The position numbers were made by a program, and so were the translations under genes. Below are positions 38,668-47,261 of a DNA stretch of 64,000 nucleotides, in pieces (position 1 is the stretch's first letter; every line of letters begins with the position of its first letter). The notes beneath the pieces were generated by a model. It worked only from the letters and a program-made list of their open reading frames with translations, ran no database searches and had not been told where the DNA came from. Origin of the DNA: Acetatifactor muris (GTDB lineage Bacteria; Bacillota; Clostridia; Lachnospirales; Lachnospiraceae); the NCBI GenBank assembly GCA_023663635.1, contig JAMPHD010000008.1, forward strand, positions 1 to 64,000, given 5' to 3'.

Positions 38668-40221
38668 ATGAAACGAGCGTTTTACGGCGGCTTTTCCCTC
38701 TGTCTCCTGCTGATCCTGGCGGTCGTCATCAGGTATCCGCGGAATAATCTCATTCCCTCGAGGATGTTTTTCTATATGCTGATCTGGGTTCTGATCCTGT
38801 GCGGCGCCGGGATCATATTTTCCGCCGTGGAAAGGCTGTTGTATCGAAAGGGTCTGCAGGCGGACAGGATTTCCCGGGTGGCATTGGCTTGTTATGTCAT
38901 TTTGTATGGCGTTGCGCTCTATGTGATCAGTTTGGCTCTGCGCAGCCGGCCCATCACGGATTATCAAAGTGTCTATGAGACCGCATACGGGCTGGCGTCG
39001 GGACAGGTCGTGGAGGACTGGAGTTATTTTAGTATGTGGACCAACAATCTGGGGGCGCTGACCATTCTCACGGCCTGTATGAAGGTGGGGATGGCCTTGG
39101 GCTTTGCGGACCCCTATTATTTTGTGTTGGCTTTGAATGTGCTGCAGGTCATGGCAGTGATCGTAAGTATATTCTATCTGACGGGCAGAACGGCAACATT
39201 CGGCTTAAGAGATTGCGGAGAGGAGCCTATCCCGGATCGCGGGCAGGATCGCGCAAAAGTTTCCACACAATGGCTTTCCGTCTTTATTTTTACGCTGTGG
39301 ATGCCCGTCTGGGCCTGTACCAATTCTTTTTATACCGATCAACTGAGTTTCGGCGGAAGTATCATTGCGGCAGCGCTGTTGTCTTGGGGAATTTCCCTGC
39401 GTGGGAAGAAAAAGGGGATTGTCATCGTGGGCGCGGGAATCGTCTGGGGGGTTGGTATTGCCGCCAAATCCACCGCCGGCATCTGGGGTGTGGCCCTGAT
39501 CATTGCGATGCTGTTGGCGGGACAGATCAGATGCCGGTGGAAGGAATTGCTTTCCTTTTACGTCTCGGCGGCATTGGCCGTGACCCTGTTCTCCGCCATT
39601 GCCGTCGGATATCCCTCCAAAGCGGAGGAGCATCGTCTGCGGGCGCCGGTGGAGTATTGGTTGGCCATGGGACTTATGGGAAACGGCTCTTACGCGGACA
39701 ATGCATATTTGGTGGAAAACTGTTATCGTCTCCCCAATGTGGAGGAGAGGACGGAATTTTGCCGCCGCGTGATCGCAGACAATTGGACCAATCTTTTTGA
39801 CATAAAACATCTGTCAGACAAGACCTCCGTGATATTCGGTCAGGGAGACATAGCGCCCACATCACATTTTTATGCGTATGAGGAAAATCTTTTGTGGCAG
39901 TGGGTCTGTGAGGATGGAACATATTACTGGAAATATGCCTGTCTCTCCACCGGATTTTTCTATGCGATACTGCTGCTGATGTTGGTGGGAACGCTGTTTA
40001 GAGTGTTGCGTCCCAAGAGAGAAGACATCGGGGTCTTTGTGAGTTATCTCACGGTGTTTGGCATATTTTTGTTCCTTATGTTGTGGGAGGCTCAGAACAA
40101 ACAGCTTTACAATCATATTCCGTGGATGACTTTGGCAGCGGTCTACGGATTGGAAACCGCGAAAGAGTATATTGGAATGGCTATAGAGAAAATAAAAGAG
40201 AATAAACACGGGAGGGAGTGA
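38668..40221 (+). CDS. Polytopic membrane glycosyltransferase-like protein (GT-C type)
   Basis: A 517-residue membrane protein with about 11 hydrophobic segments. After the second or third helix is a loop with RPITDYQSVYETAYGLASG, whose acidic DYQ site resembles the first-loop aspartate of GT-C glycosyltransferases that use lipid-linked sugars. Such proteins often modify cell-surface polymers. Acceptor and donor are unknown. It is followed by the HtrA-like pseudoprotease after only four bases, so the two are cotranscribed. Confidence 0.7.
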   Translation: MKRAFYGGFSLCLLLILAVVIRYPRNNLIPSRMFFYMLIWVLILCGAGIIFSAVERLLYRKGLQADRISRVALACYVILYGVALYVISLALRSRPITDYQSVYETAYGLASGQVVEDWSYFSMWTNNLGALTILTACMKVGMALGFADPYYFVLALNVLQVMAVIVSIFYLTGRTATFGLRDCGEEPIPDRGQDRAKVSTQWLSVFIFTLWMPVWACTNSFYTDQLSFGGSIIAAALLSWGISLRGKKKGIVIVGAGIVWGVGIAAKSTAGIWGVALIIAMLLAGQIRCRWKELLSFYVSAALAVTLFSAIAVGYPSKAEEHRLRAPVEYWLAMGLMGNGSYADNAYLVENCYRLPNVEERTEFCRRVIADNWTNLFDIKHLSDKTSVIFGQGDIAPTSHFYAYEENLLWQWVCEDGTYYWKYACLSTGFFYAILLLMLVGTLFRVLRPKREDIGVFVSYLTVFGIFLFLMLWEAQNKQLYNHIPWMTLAAVYGLETAKEYIGMAIEKIKENKHGRE

Positions 40222-40225
40222 GGAC

Positions 40226-41575
40226 ATGCCGCAGACGCAACCGGGTCAACAGAGCGACTTTATGATAGAGAAGATTAAGGAGCGTCCCATCAACAAGAGA
40301 AAACTGATCCGCAGAACCGTGATCACCGCGGCCATGGCCGTGATCTTCGGATTGATCGCCTGTCTGACATTTCTGTTGTTGGAACCTGTTATCAGCCGGA
40401 AATTATATCCGGAGGAAAAACCGGCCCCGGTGACATTCCCCGAGGATCCGGAGGAGATGGATCCGGAGGAGATGCTCTCACAGAATCTGCCCGCAGATGG
40501 GGAGCAGACCGATCCCGGGGAAAATATTTCTCTGGAGCAGGGACAGATTCAGGAGATTCTCTCGGGGATCGTACTCAACAAGGAAAACTACGGACAGATA
40601 TACAGCGCCATGTCCGTCTATGTGAGCGAACTCAATCATTCCATGGTGACGGTGACGGGTGTCAGCTCCAATATGGATTGGTTCAACAATATGGAGGAAC
40701 AGGAGGAACAATCCTCCGGGCTGATCATTGCCAACAATGGCAAGGAACTGCTGATACTGGCGGATTATGGTCCTCTGCAAAAAGCCGAGAGCCTGACCAT
40801 GACCTTTTCTTTTTTGGATAATTCCGCAGGGCCGGTCTATCGGATTCCCGTGGCTTTGAAAGCGCAGGATCCCACCACCGATCTGGCGGTCCTGTCCGTG
40901 AATCTGGCGGATCTCCCCGGGGAGGTACAGGAGTTGGGTGGTCTGGAGATCGCGACTTTGGGTTCCTCCAACGGCAAAAACATCGTGGGCACGCCAGTGG
41001 TGGCATTGGGGAGTCCCATGGGCAACAACGGTTCCGTGGGATATGGCATCATCACGGCCACGGGGACCCGGAGCCATCAGGCGGACACCAACTACAAACT
41101 TTTGCAGACGGACATCTACGGCAGTCACAGCGCGGGGGGCGTGATCTTTAATCTGCAGGGTCAGGTGATCGGTATCATCACGAACCGGAGTATTGACCCG
41201 GATATGAGAGATATGGTGACTGCTTACGGCATTTCAGAGATCAAGAGAATCATTGAAAAAATGTCAAACGGTGAGGAGATTGCCTATCTGGGCATCAACG
41301 GTATCGATGTGACCAATGAGGCCTATGAGGAATTGAATGTGCCCTATGGCGCCTTTGTGCGCGAGGTGGAGATGAATTCACCGGCCATGCAGGCGGGCAT
41401 TCAGCAGGGAGACGTTCTCACCGCGTTTGATGAGCGCAGTATACGAAATTATAGCGACTATATCACCGCTCTGATGCAGGCGGAGGCGGATTCCTCCGTG
41501 GAATTGACGGTGATGCGGGCCGTGCAGGGTCGGTACCGCGAGATGAGCATACGCGTGACATTAGGGACACGTTGA
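40226..41575 (+). CDS. HtrA/DegP-like membrane-anchored protein, probably a pseudoprotease
   Basis: A 449-residue protein with a short cytoplasmic basic part, a single membrane helix (VITAAMAVIFGLIACLTFLLLE), a trypsin-like domain and one PDZ domain (YLGINGIDVTNEAYEELNVPYG and onward). The fold is that of HtrA (DLAVLSV, the FNLQGQVIGIITN strand), but the catalytic parts are changed. No histidine is found where HtrA has TNNHVV (here LADYGP), and the usual GNSGGP reads HSAGGV, removing the serine; the aspartate in TTDLAVL remains. It is therefore likely inactive and may act as a scaffold or sensor. Cotranscribed with the membrane glycosyltransferase. Confidence 0.8.
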   Translation: MPQTQPGQQSDFMIEKIKERPINKRKLIRRTVITAAMAVIFGLIACLTFLLLEPVISRKLYPEEKPAPVTFPEDPEEMDPEEMLSQNLPADGEQTDPGENISLEQGQIQEILSGIVLNKENYGQIYSAMSVYVSELNHSMVTVTGVSSNMDWFNNMEEQEEQSSGLIIANNGKELLILADYGPLQKAESLTMTFSFLDNSAGPVYRIPVALKAQDPTTDLAVLSVNLADLPGEVQELGGLEIATLGSSNGKNIVGTPVVALGSPMGNNGSVGYGIITATGTRSHQADTNYKLLQTDIYGSHSAGGVIFNLQGQVIGIITNRSIDPDMRDMVTAYGISEIKRIIEKMSNGEEIAYLGINGIDVTNEAYEELNVPYGAFVREVEMNSPAMQAGIQQGDVLTAFDERSIRNYSDYITALMQAEADSSVELTVMRAVQGRYREMSIRVTLGTR

Positions 41576-41591
41576 CAGGGAGGAAAGAAAG

Positions 41592-42536
41592 ATGAGGTAT
41601 TTAAAGGAATTGAAAGAGGGAGACTCCGTCTCGGGCATTTATCTGTGTAAACACAAACAGGCGGCAGTGACCAAGAACGGCAAGGCCTATGACAATGTGA
41701 TCCTGCAGGACAAGACCGGCACGATGGATGCCAAGGTCTGGGAGCCCAACAGTCAGGGGATCAATGACTATGACGCGCTGGATTATATTGATGTATATGG
41801 CGATGTGACCAGTTTTCAGGGAATGCTGCAGATCAGTGTAAAACGCATCCGTGTTTGCGCGGAGGGGGAATATGACCCCGGAGACTATCTGCCCGTGAGT
41901 GAGAAGAGCATTGATTCCATGTATAAAGAATTGCGGGATCTGATCGGGAGCATCCATACCGACTGCTACAGGCAGCTCTTGGAAAGTCTGTTTGCAAAGG
42001 ATCAGGATTTTGTCAAAAGATTCTGCAACTCCTCCGCCGCCAAGACCGTGCATCACAGCTTTGTGGGAGGACTCTTGGAGCATACTTTGAGTGTCACCAA
42101 GCTCTGCGACTACTATTGCGGCGCATATCCTATTTTGAAGAGAGATTTGCTGCTGACTGCCGCCATGTGTCACGATATCGGCAAGACGAGAGAAATATCC
42201 GCTTTTCCGGAAAATGATTACACCGACGACGGACAGCTCTTGGGTCATATTGTGATGGGCTCTCAAATGGTTGCGGAACGGGCCGCCGCCATCCCCGGAT
42301 TTCCCCATGGAGCGCTGACGCAACTGCAGCATTGCATTTTGGCCCACCATGGAAAATATGAATTCGGATCTCCCAAGATTCCCGCTCTGATAGAGGCTCT
42401 GGCGTTGAACTACGCAGACGACACGGATGCCAAACTGGAGACTTTCAAAGAGATTCTGGACAACAATCGCGGCAAAAAAGACTGGTTCGGGTATAACAGA
42501 TTGTTTGAGTCCAATCTGCGGGCCACCGAAGAGTGA
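41592..42536 (+). CDS. YhaM-type 3'-5' exoribonuclease
   Basis: A 314-residue protein with an N-terminal OB-fold (LQDKTGTMDAKVWEPN, about 35-90) and an HD domain (VHHSFVGGLLEHTLSVTKL, TAAMCHDIGKTREISAF, CILAHHGKYEFGSPKIP) that carries the metal-binding residues. This is the layout of YhaM, a 3'-5' exoribonuclease of Firmicutes. AGGAAAG precedes the ATG. It lies 17 bases after the HtrA-like gene. Confidence 0.92.
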   Translation: MRYLKELKEGDSVSGIYLCKHKQAAVTKNGKAYDNVILQDKTGTMDAKVWEPNSQGINDYDALDYIDVYGDVTSFQGMLQISVKRIRVCAEGEYDPGDYLPVSEKSIDSMYKELRDLIGSIHTDCYRQLLESLFAKDQDFVKRFCNSSAAKTVHHSFVGGLLEHTLSVTKLCDYYCGAYPILKRDLLLTAAMCHDIGKTREISAFPENDYTDDGQLLGHIVMGSQMVAERAAAIPGFPHGALTQLQHCILAHHGKYEFGSPKIPALIEALALNYADDTDAKLETFKEILDNNRGKKDWFGYNRLFESNLRATEE

Positions 42537-42585
42537 TCTTGTGATGTTTAAGATGTGATAAAAATATCGGAAATGGAGAATGGTG

Positions 42586-43386
42586 ATGAATCCTGTTGAC
42601 GTGGATATCCTGAAAGTGACCGAGATTGTGAGAGAGGCGGGAGAACTTATGCAAAACCGCCGTATACAAGTCATGCAGAAGGGAAATGATTCCAATTATG
42701 TCACATCCTGTGACATTGCGGTGGAGCGCTTTCTCTCCGGAAAATTGCGCAAACTGCTGCCGGAAAGCCTTGTCATCGGGGAGGAGAGCGATCACAATCC
42801 CTCCGACGGCGACATCCTGTGGGTCATCGATCCCATTGACGGCACCTCCAATTTTATCCGCGATATCGGTATCAGCGCGATCTCCGTGGGGTTGGTGCAG
42901 GAGGGAGAGCCTTTCTTAGGCGTGGTGTATCAGCCCTATCGGGATGAAATGTTTTATGCCAAAAAAGGAGAGGGCGCCTATCTGAACGGCAGGAGGATCC
43001 ATGTCTCCGACAGGGATTTTGCCCACTCTCATCTGTGCTCCGCCATGAGCCTCTATGACAAACGTTATGCGCCGCCATGTTTTCGCATTATCGACAGGAT
43101 ATACCGGGAGGCGGACGATCTGCGCAGACTGGGCTCCGCCGCCGTGGAACTGGTTTATCTTGCCTGCGGCCGCGTGGAACTCTATTTTGAGATACGGCTT
43201 TTTCCCTGGGACGCGGCGGGCGCCATTCCCATTATCAGAGAGGCCGGGGGATCGGTTGAGGCGCTTTATGAGAAAAGCCTGCCTTTAGATCGTCCTTTCC
43301 CCGTGATCGCCGCCAATACGGCGGAGAATTTCGCGCGCCTTAAGAGCATCGTGACGGAGGAGATCCCGGAGATTCCTTGGAAGTGA
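42586..43386 (+). CDS. Inositol monophosphatase family protein
   Basis: A 266-residue Mg2+-dependent phosphatase with the family motifs GEESD, WVIDPIDGTSNFIRDI and the C-terminal WDAAGAIPIIREAGG, so the metal site is complete. Substrates in this family include inositol phosphate, fructose 1,6-bisphosphate and PAP. GGAG seven bases before the ATG at 42586 supports that start over the ATG at 42580. Confidence 0.93.
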   Translation: MNPVDVDILKVTEIVREAGELMQNRRIQVMQKGNDSNYVTSCDIAVERFLSGKLRKLLPESLVIGEESDHNPSDGDILWVIDPIDGTSNFIRDIGISAISVGLVQEGEPFLGVVYQPYRDEMFYAKKGEGAYLNGRRIHVSDRDFAHSHLCSAMSLYDKRYAPPCFRIIDRIYREADDLRRLGSAAVELVYLACGRVELYFEIRLFPWDAAGAIPIIREAGGSVEALYEKSLPLDRPFPVIAANTAENFARLKSIVTEEIPEIPWK

Positions 43387-43405
43387 GGAAAATCGAGACG
43401 GAGAT

Positions 43406-45049
43406 ATGACGGACGGAAGGCGTAGAGAAAGAATGCGCAGAGACCGGATATGCAGATGGGACACAAAGATGAGCACACAAATGGACACACGGGTGGAATA
43501 CAGGAAAAATGATATTCTCACCCTGACAATTGAAGATATGAGTGATACGGGGGAAGGGATCGGCAAGGTGGACGGATTTACCCTTTTTGTAAAGGACGCG
43601 GTGATCGGCGACACGGTGCAGGTCAAGATCATGAAGGCCAAAAAGCATTATGCCTACGCGCGGTTGGAGAAACTGCTCACCCCCTCACCCCATCGCGTGG
43701 AGCCCGTCTGCCCTACCCACAGACAGTGCGGCGGCTGCCGGTTTCAGACATTGTCCTATGGGCAGCAGCTTGTTTTTAAACAGCGTAAGGTCCGTAATGC
43801 ATTGATCCGCATCGGCGGCTTTGAGGAGAGCTTTGCGGACCGGGTCATGGAACCTATAGTGGGTATGGACGAGCCCTTTCACTATCGCAATAAGGCCCAG
43901 TATCCTATTGGACTTGACAGATCGGGCAATCTCATTGCCGGATTCTATGCCGGCAGGACACATGATATCATTCCCAATCTCGACTGCAGTCTGGGAGTGC
44001 CGGAAAACGGCAGGGTCCTGCGGATCATTCTGGATCACATGCGACAAAACAGGATACCGCCTTATGATGAGACCACAGGCGAGGGACTGGTGCGCCATGT
44101 GTTGATCCGCAAAGGCTTTATCAGCGGACAACTGATGGTATGCCTGATCTTAAACGGGGATGTCCCCCTGCGCAATCAGGCAATGCTTATAGACGGATTA
44201 AAAGAGATAAAAGGAATGACAAGCGTGTCGGTAAATATCAATACCAGGCGAAATAATGTGATCATGGGGGAGGAAACCCGTACTCTGTGGGGCAGCCCCA
44301 CCATCTCCGACACCATTCGGGTGCGGGATATGAGGCAGTCCGGCTATCCTTTCACGGGACGGGAACTCACTTTCCGGATCTCCCCTTTATCTTTTTATCA
44401 GGTCAATCCGCTGCAGATGGAGATACTTTACAGTCTGGTCCTGGAATATGCCGGTCTCACCGGGCGGGAGACCGTCTGGGACCTGTACTGCGGCATCGGG
44501 ACCATATCCCTCTTTCTGGCGGAGCAGGCGGCCAAAGTGTACGGTGTGGAGGTAATTCCCCGCGCCATTGAGGACGCCCGCGCCAATGCCCTTCAAAACG
44601 GCATTGACAATGCGGAATTTTTGGTGGGAAAAGCCGAGGAAGTGCTGCCGGAATTTTATGAGCGGAACTTATCCGCAGGCCCCGCCATACCCGAAGATCC
44701 CACCATGCCGGAGAATCGCACTATGCTCCACCCGGACGTGATCGTGGTGGATCCGCCCCGCAAGGGCTGTGACGATGCCTGTCTGAACACCATGCTCCAA
44801 ATGAGGCCTGAGCGGATCGTGTATGTGAGCTGCGATCCCGCCACGCTGGCGAGGGATCTGAGGGTGCTGTGCGACGGGGGATATAAGGTGAAGAGAATGC
44901 GTCCGGTGGATATGTTCGGGAACACGGGGCATGTCGAGACTGTGTGCCTCTTGAGCAACCGAAAATCAAAGTCAGATACCCATGTGAAACTGAGCTTGAG
45001 TATGGATGATTACTACAGGATCAAGGAGCAGGGGAAAGATAACCAATAA
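43406..45049 (+). CDS. rlmD: 23S rRNA (uracil-C5)-methyltransferase RlmD family
   Basis: A SAM-dependent RNA uridine methyltransferase of the RlmD/RumA family. The product has a TRAM domain near the N-terminus (DMSDTGEGIGKVDGFTLFV), the iron-sulfur cluster cysteines (CPTHRQCGGC), the SAM site (WDLYCGIGTISLFLA) and the catalytic SCDPATLARDL. It is about 547 residues from the first ATG at 43406, but the conserved part begins near ATG 43469. None of the starts has a textbook ribosome binding site, so the N-terminus is uncertain. The target could be U747 or U1939-type positions. Phage-derived sequence begins directly after its stop. Confidence 0.92.
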   Translation: MTDGRRRERMRRDRICRWDTKMSTQMDTRVEYRKNDILTLTIEDMSDTGEGIGKVDGFTLFVKDAVIGDTVQVKIMKAKKHYAYARLEKLLTPSPHRVEPVCPTHRQCGGCRFQTLSYGQQLVFKQRKVRNALIRIGGFEESFADRVMEPIVGMDEPFHYRNKAQYPIGLDRSGNLIAGFYAGRTHDIIPNLDCSLGVPENGRVLRIILDHMRQNRIPPYDETTGEGLVRHVLIRKGFISGQLMVCLILNGDVPLRNQAMLIDGLKEIKGMTSVSVNINTRRNNVIMGEETRTLWGSPTISDTIRVRDMRQSGYPFTGRELTFRISPLSFYQVNPLQMEILYSLVLEYAGLTGRETVWDLYCGIGTISLFLAEQAAKVYGVEVIPRAIEDARANALQNGIDNAEFLVGKAEEVLPEFYERNLSAGPAIPEDPTMPENRTMLHPDVIVVDPPRKGCDDACLNTMLQMRPERIVYVSCDPATLARDLRVLCDGGYKVKRMRPVDMFGNTGHVETVCLLSNRKSKSDTHVKLSLSMDDYYRIKEQGKDNQ

Positions 45050-45058
45050 CCAAATTTA

Positions 45059-45148
45059 ATGAGGGTTGCCGGAGGCTCTGTTTTGGTGGAGACGGGCGGG
45101 TGCCTTGCCTCTGTCAGCGGGCAGTTCATGGGGGCAGGGGAAGCCTAG
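45059..45148 (+). other. Short open frame at the start of the phage-like segment (possible remnant)
   Basis: A 29-codon frame (starting MRVAGGSVLVETGG) runs from ATG 45059 to TAG 45146. It begins ten bases after the rlmD stop and could be the 3' remnant of a phage gene fused to the boundary. No ribosome binding site is convincing. Confidence 0.3.
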
Positions 45149-45163
45149 GACGGCGAGATCAGG

Positions 45164-45334
45164 ATGGAAGAGTATATCAGAAGGGCTGCTGTCAGCGGCG
45201 GTTTACGGGCGGTTTCTGTTTTAGATGCAGTCAGTTATCAGATTGATGAGACCATGAGGCACGGTTACAGTGATGTGGTCCGCGGAAGGATTGCTGTCGG
45301 CGCGTTTGCAAGGCCGGTGGAAACAGAGGTGTGA
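45164..45334 (+). CDS. Small phage-associated protein, 56 residues
   Basis: An open frame of 56 codons (starting MEEYIRRAAVSGGLRAVSVL, then DAVSYQIDETMRHGYSDVVRG) ends one base before the ATG of the tail protein. It has no membrane segment. The tight junction with the tail gene supports translation. I do not recognise the family; the ribosome binding sequence (GGACGG, then AGG next to the ATG) is weak. Confidence 0.55.
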   Translation: MEEYIRRAAVSGGLRAVSVLDAVSYQIDETMRHGYSDVVRGRIAVGAFARPVETEV

Positions 45335-45335
45335 A

Positions 45336-46736
45336 ATGAAGTTAAAAGGAAATATGGTCATTGAACTGGCCGATGAATTCACCGGAGAGGTGGAGCGGGT
45401 GGAAGAGGCCAACATGGTAACGAATGCCGTGAATGATATTCTGGGGCTGAACCCGATGGGGATTTTTTATAAGGCGGCAGGGGAGTATGATGACCAGATG
45501 ATGTGGAACAAGGAGATGCTCCCCATCTGCCCGAACATGATCGGCGGGATTCTGCTGTATCCGGAAGCACTGGCGGAGGATGCGGAAAACATTTACCCGT
45601 CCGCCAATAAGCTGCCGGTGGCCTATGCCAGCAATGACGTGAATGCCACGGCAAATGTGGCGAGGGGGAGCCTGAACCTGACGGAGTCAAAGGCTCTGGA
45701 TAAGGGATACCGGTTTGTGTGGGAGTTCACGCCGAGCCAAGGGAACGGCACCATTGCGGCGGTGGCGCTGACTTCCGCTAAGGGCGGGAAGAACGGGTAC
45801 GGCTCCGCGGATGCTTCTGATACGGCATTCCTGCAGGTGATGGAGACGAGGCTGGAAGATCAGAAGAAAGAGGAGCTTGCGGAGCTTTATAGTGCCGTGG
45901 AGATTGATTTTGAGCATAACCTGCTGTACAGCATTACTTTTGTGGACAAGTCAGTGATCGTGAAGAAGAAGCGGCTGCCGGTCTTCTCCGTGGGATTGAA
46001 TGATCGGATGGATGATACCACGTGCAGGGTACTGGAGGAGACGGCCATTCCCTGCAGCACGTTCAAGTTTCTGGGGAGCTATACGCCTTACGGGGATTTT
46101 ATGGATGGGCATAATGGGTACTGGTACGGTTTTGCCAACCAGGCGAATGCTTCCGGGGATGCCACGGTGTACTGGGTGAAGATTAAGAAAGAGGGCTATT
46201 CCGCGGAGGAAGGCGTGTGGAAGCTCTCCAATGTGCATCTGAAGGCTTTCGGCAGCTTCAAAGTGGATACCTATGTGGAGCGGTCGGTCAGGGGCGTGAT
46301 ACGTGGCGGGTATGTTTATATTCAGTCCAATGACAATACCGGGATTTACAAGATAAACCTGGACAATGCGGCGGATGTGACACTGATACCATTTGGGTTT
46401 ACGTCGGCAAATAAGGCGCTGTCCAGTTCCGGCACATGCTCTAATTACCTGATCCTGGTGAATGGGCTGATTATCGGGTATGACTTCCAGATTAAGCCGG
46501 ATGATACGGTGGTGCAGACGGCGGGGAGCAGCAGGTTCCCGTACCTTGCCACGCCGCTGTTCCAGTATAGGGAATTCTGCTTCGGGTGGGGCGGGAACTA
46601 TGGCTCGGATTACCGGCTGGCGTATCTTATCACGCCGTATCTGGCGAGCATCAATAACCTTTCCTCAGCGGTAGTGAAGACTACGGATAAAACGATGAAG
46701 ATTACTTATGAGCTGACGGAAGAAGAAACGGTATAG
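45336..46736 (+). CDS. Phage tail-associated structural protein
   Basis: A 466-residue protein with the Asn- and Gly-rich beta-repeat look of phage tail or baseplate proteins (NMVTNAVNDILGLNPMG, and WVKIKKEGYSAEEGVWKLSNVHL). Similar proteins are common upstream of holin genes in clostridial prophages. The ATG at 45336 has AGAGGTG upstream; a longer frame from 45270 overlaps the small gene and is less likely. It is followed by holin and endolysin, so it is the last structural gene of a tail and lysis module. The exact role (fibre, baseplate) is unknown. Confidence 0.75.
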   Translation: MKLKGNMVIELADEFTGEVERVEEANMVTNAVNDILGLNPMGIFYKAAGEYDDQMMWNKEMLPICPNMIGGILLYPEALAEDAENIYPSANKLPVAYASNDVNATANVARGSLNLTESKALDKGYRFVWEFTPSQGNGTIAAVALTSAKGGKNGYGSADASDTAFLQVMETRLEDQKKEELAELYSAVEIDFEHNLLYSITFVDKSVIVKKKRLPVFSVGLNDRMDDTTCRVLEETAIPCSTFKFLGSYTPYGDFMDGHNGYWYGFANQANASGDATVYWVKIKKEGYSAEEGVWKLSNVHLKAFGSFKVDTYVERSVRGVIRGGYVYIQSNDNTGIYKINLDNAADVTLIPFGFTSANKALSSSGTCSNYLILVNGLIIGYDFQIKPDDTVVQTAGSSRFPYLATPLFQYREFCFGWGGNYGSDYRLAYLITPYLASINNLSSAVVKTTDKTMKITYELTEEETV

Positions 46737-46826
46737 AAGATTTTTGGTTTGGTAACTGAGGGGCTTTGGCATTGTGCCGGGGCTCCTTTTGGTTTTTATT
46801 TTTTTTAGAAAGAGGGGGCTTTGGTT

Positions 46827-47261
46827 ATGAAAGAGTTTTGGAACATGGTGCAGATGGTGATTGCCGGCCTCGGCGGATGGCTGGGATGGTTCCTGGGAGG
46901 TTTTGACGGGCTGGTCTATGCCCTGCTTGCCTTTGTGGCGATTGATTATGTTACGGGCGTGATGTGCGCAGTGGCGGACAGGAACCTTTCTTCGGAGGCC
47001 GGGTTCAGGGGCATTGCAAAGAAGGTATTGGTTTTCCTGCTGGTAGGAGTGGCGAATATCCTTGATGTGCATGTAATTGGGAATGGTTCGGCGCTGAGGA
47101 CGGCGGTGATTTTCTTTTACATCTCCAATGAGGGCGTGAGCCTGTTGGAGAATGTGTCCCGTCTGGGGCTGCCGATTCCGGAGAAGATGAAAGCGGTGCT
47201 GAAGCAGCTGCATGAGCGTTCTGACAGCGGCACGGATGACGGAGAGGGCGGTGGTGCGTGA
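46827..47261 (+). CDS. Phage holin (phi29/Cph1-type toxin-secretion holin family)
   Basis: A 144-residue membrane protein with helices near residues 8-30, 32-50 and 70-90 (LLAFVAIDYVTGVMCAVADRNLSSEAGFRGIAKKV is the family signature region) and a charged C-terminal tail. Holins permeabilise the membrane to release the endolysin. A GGGGG site lies eight bases before the ATG. Its stop overlaps the endolysin start by one base. Confidence 0.9.
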   Translation: MKEFWNMVQMVIAGLGGWLGWFLGGFDGLVYALLAFVAIDYVTGVMCAVADRNLSSEAGFRGIAKKVLVFLLVGVANILDVHVIGNGSALRTAVIFFYISNEGVSLLENVSRLGLPIPEKMKAVLKQLHERSDSGTDDGEGGGA

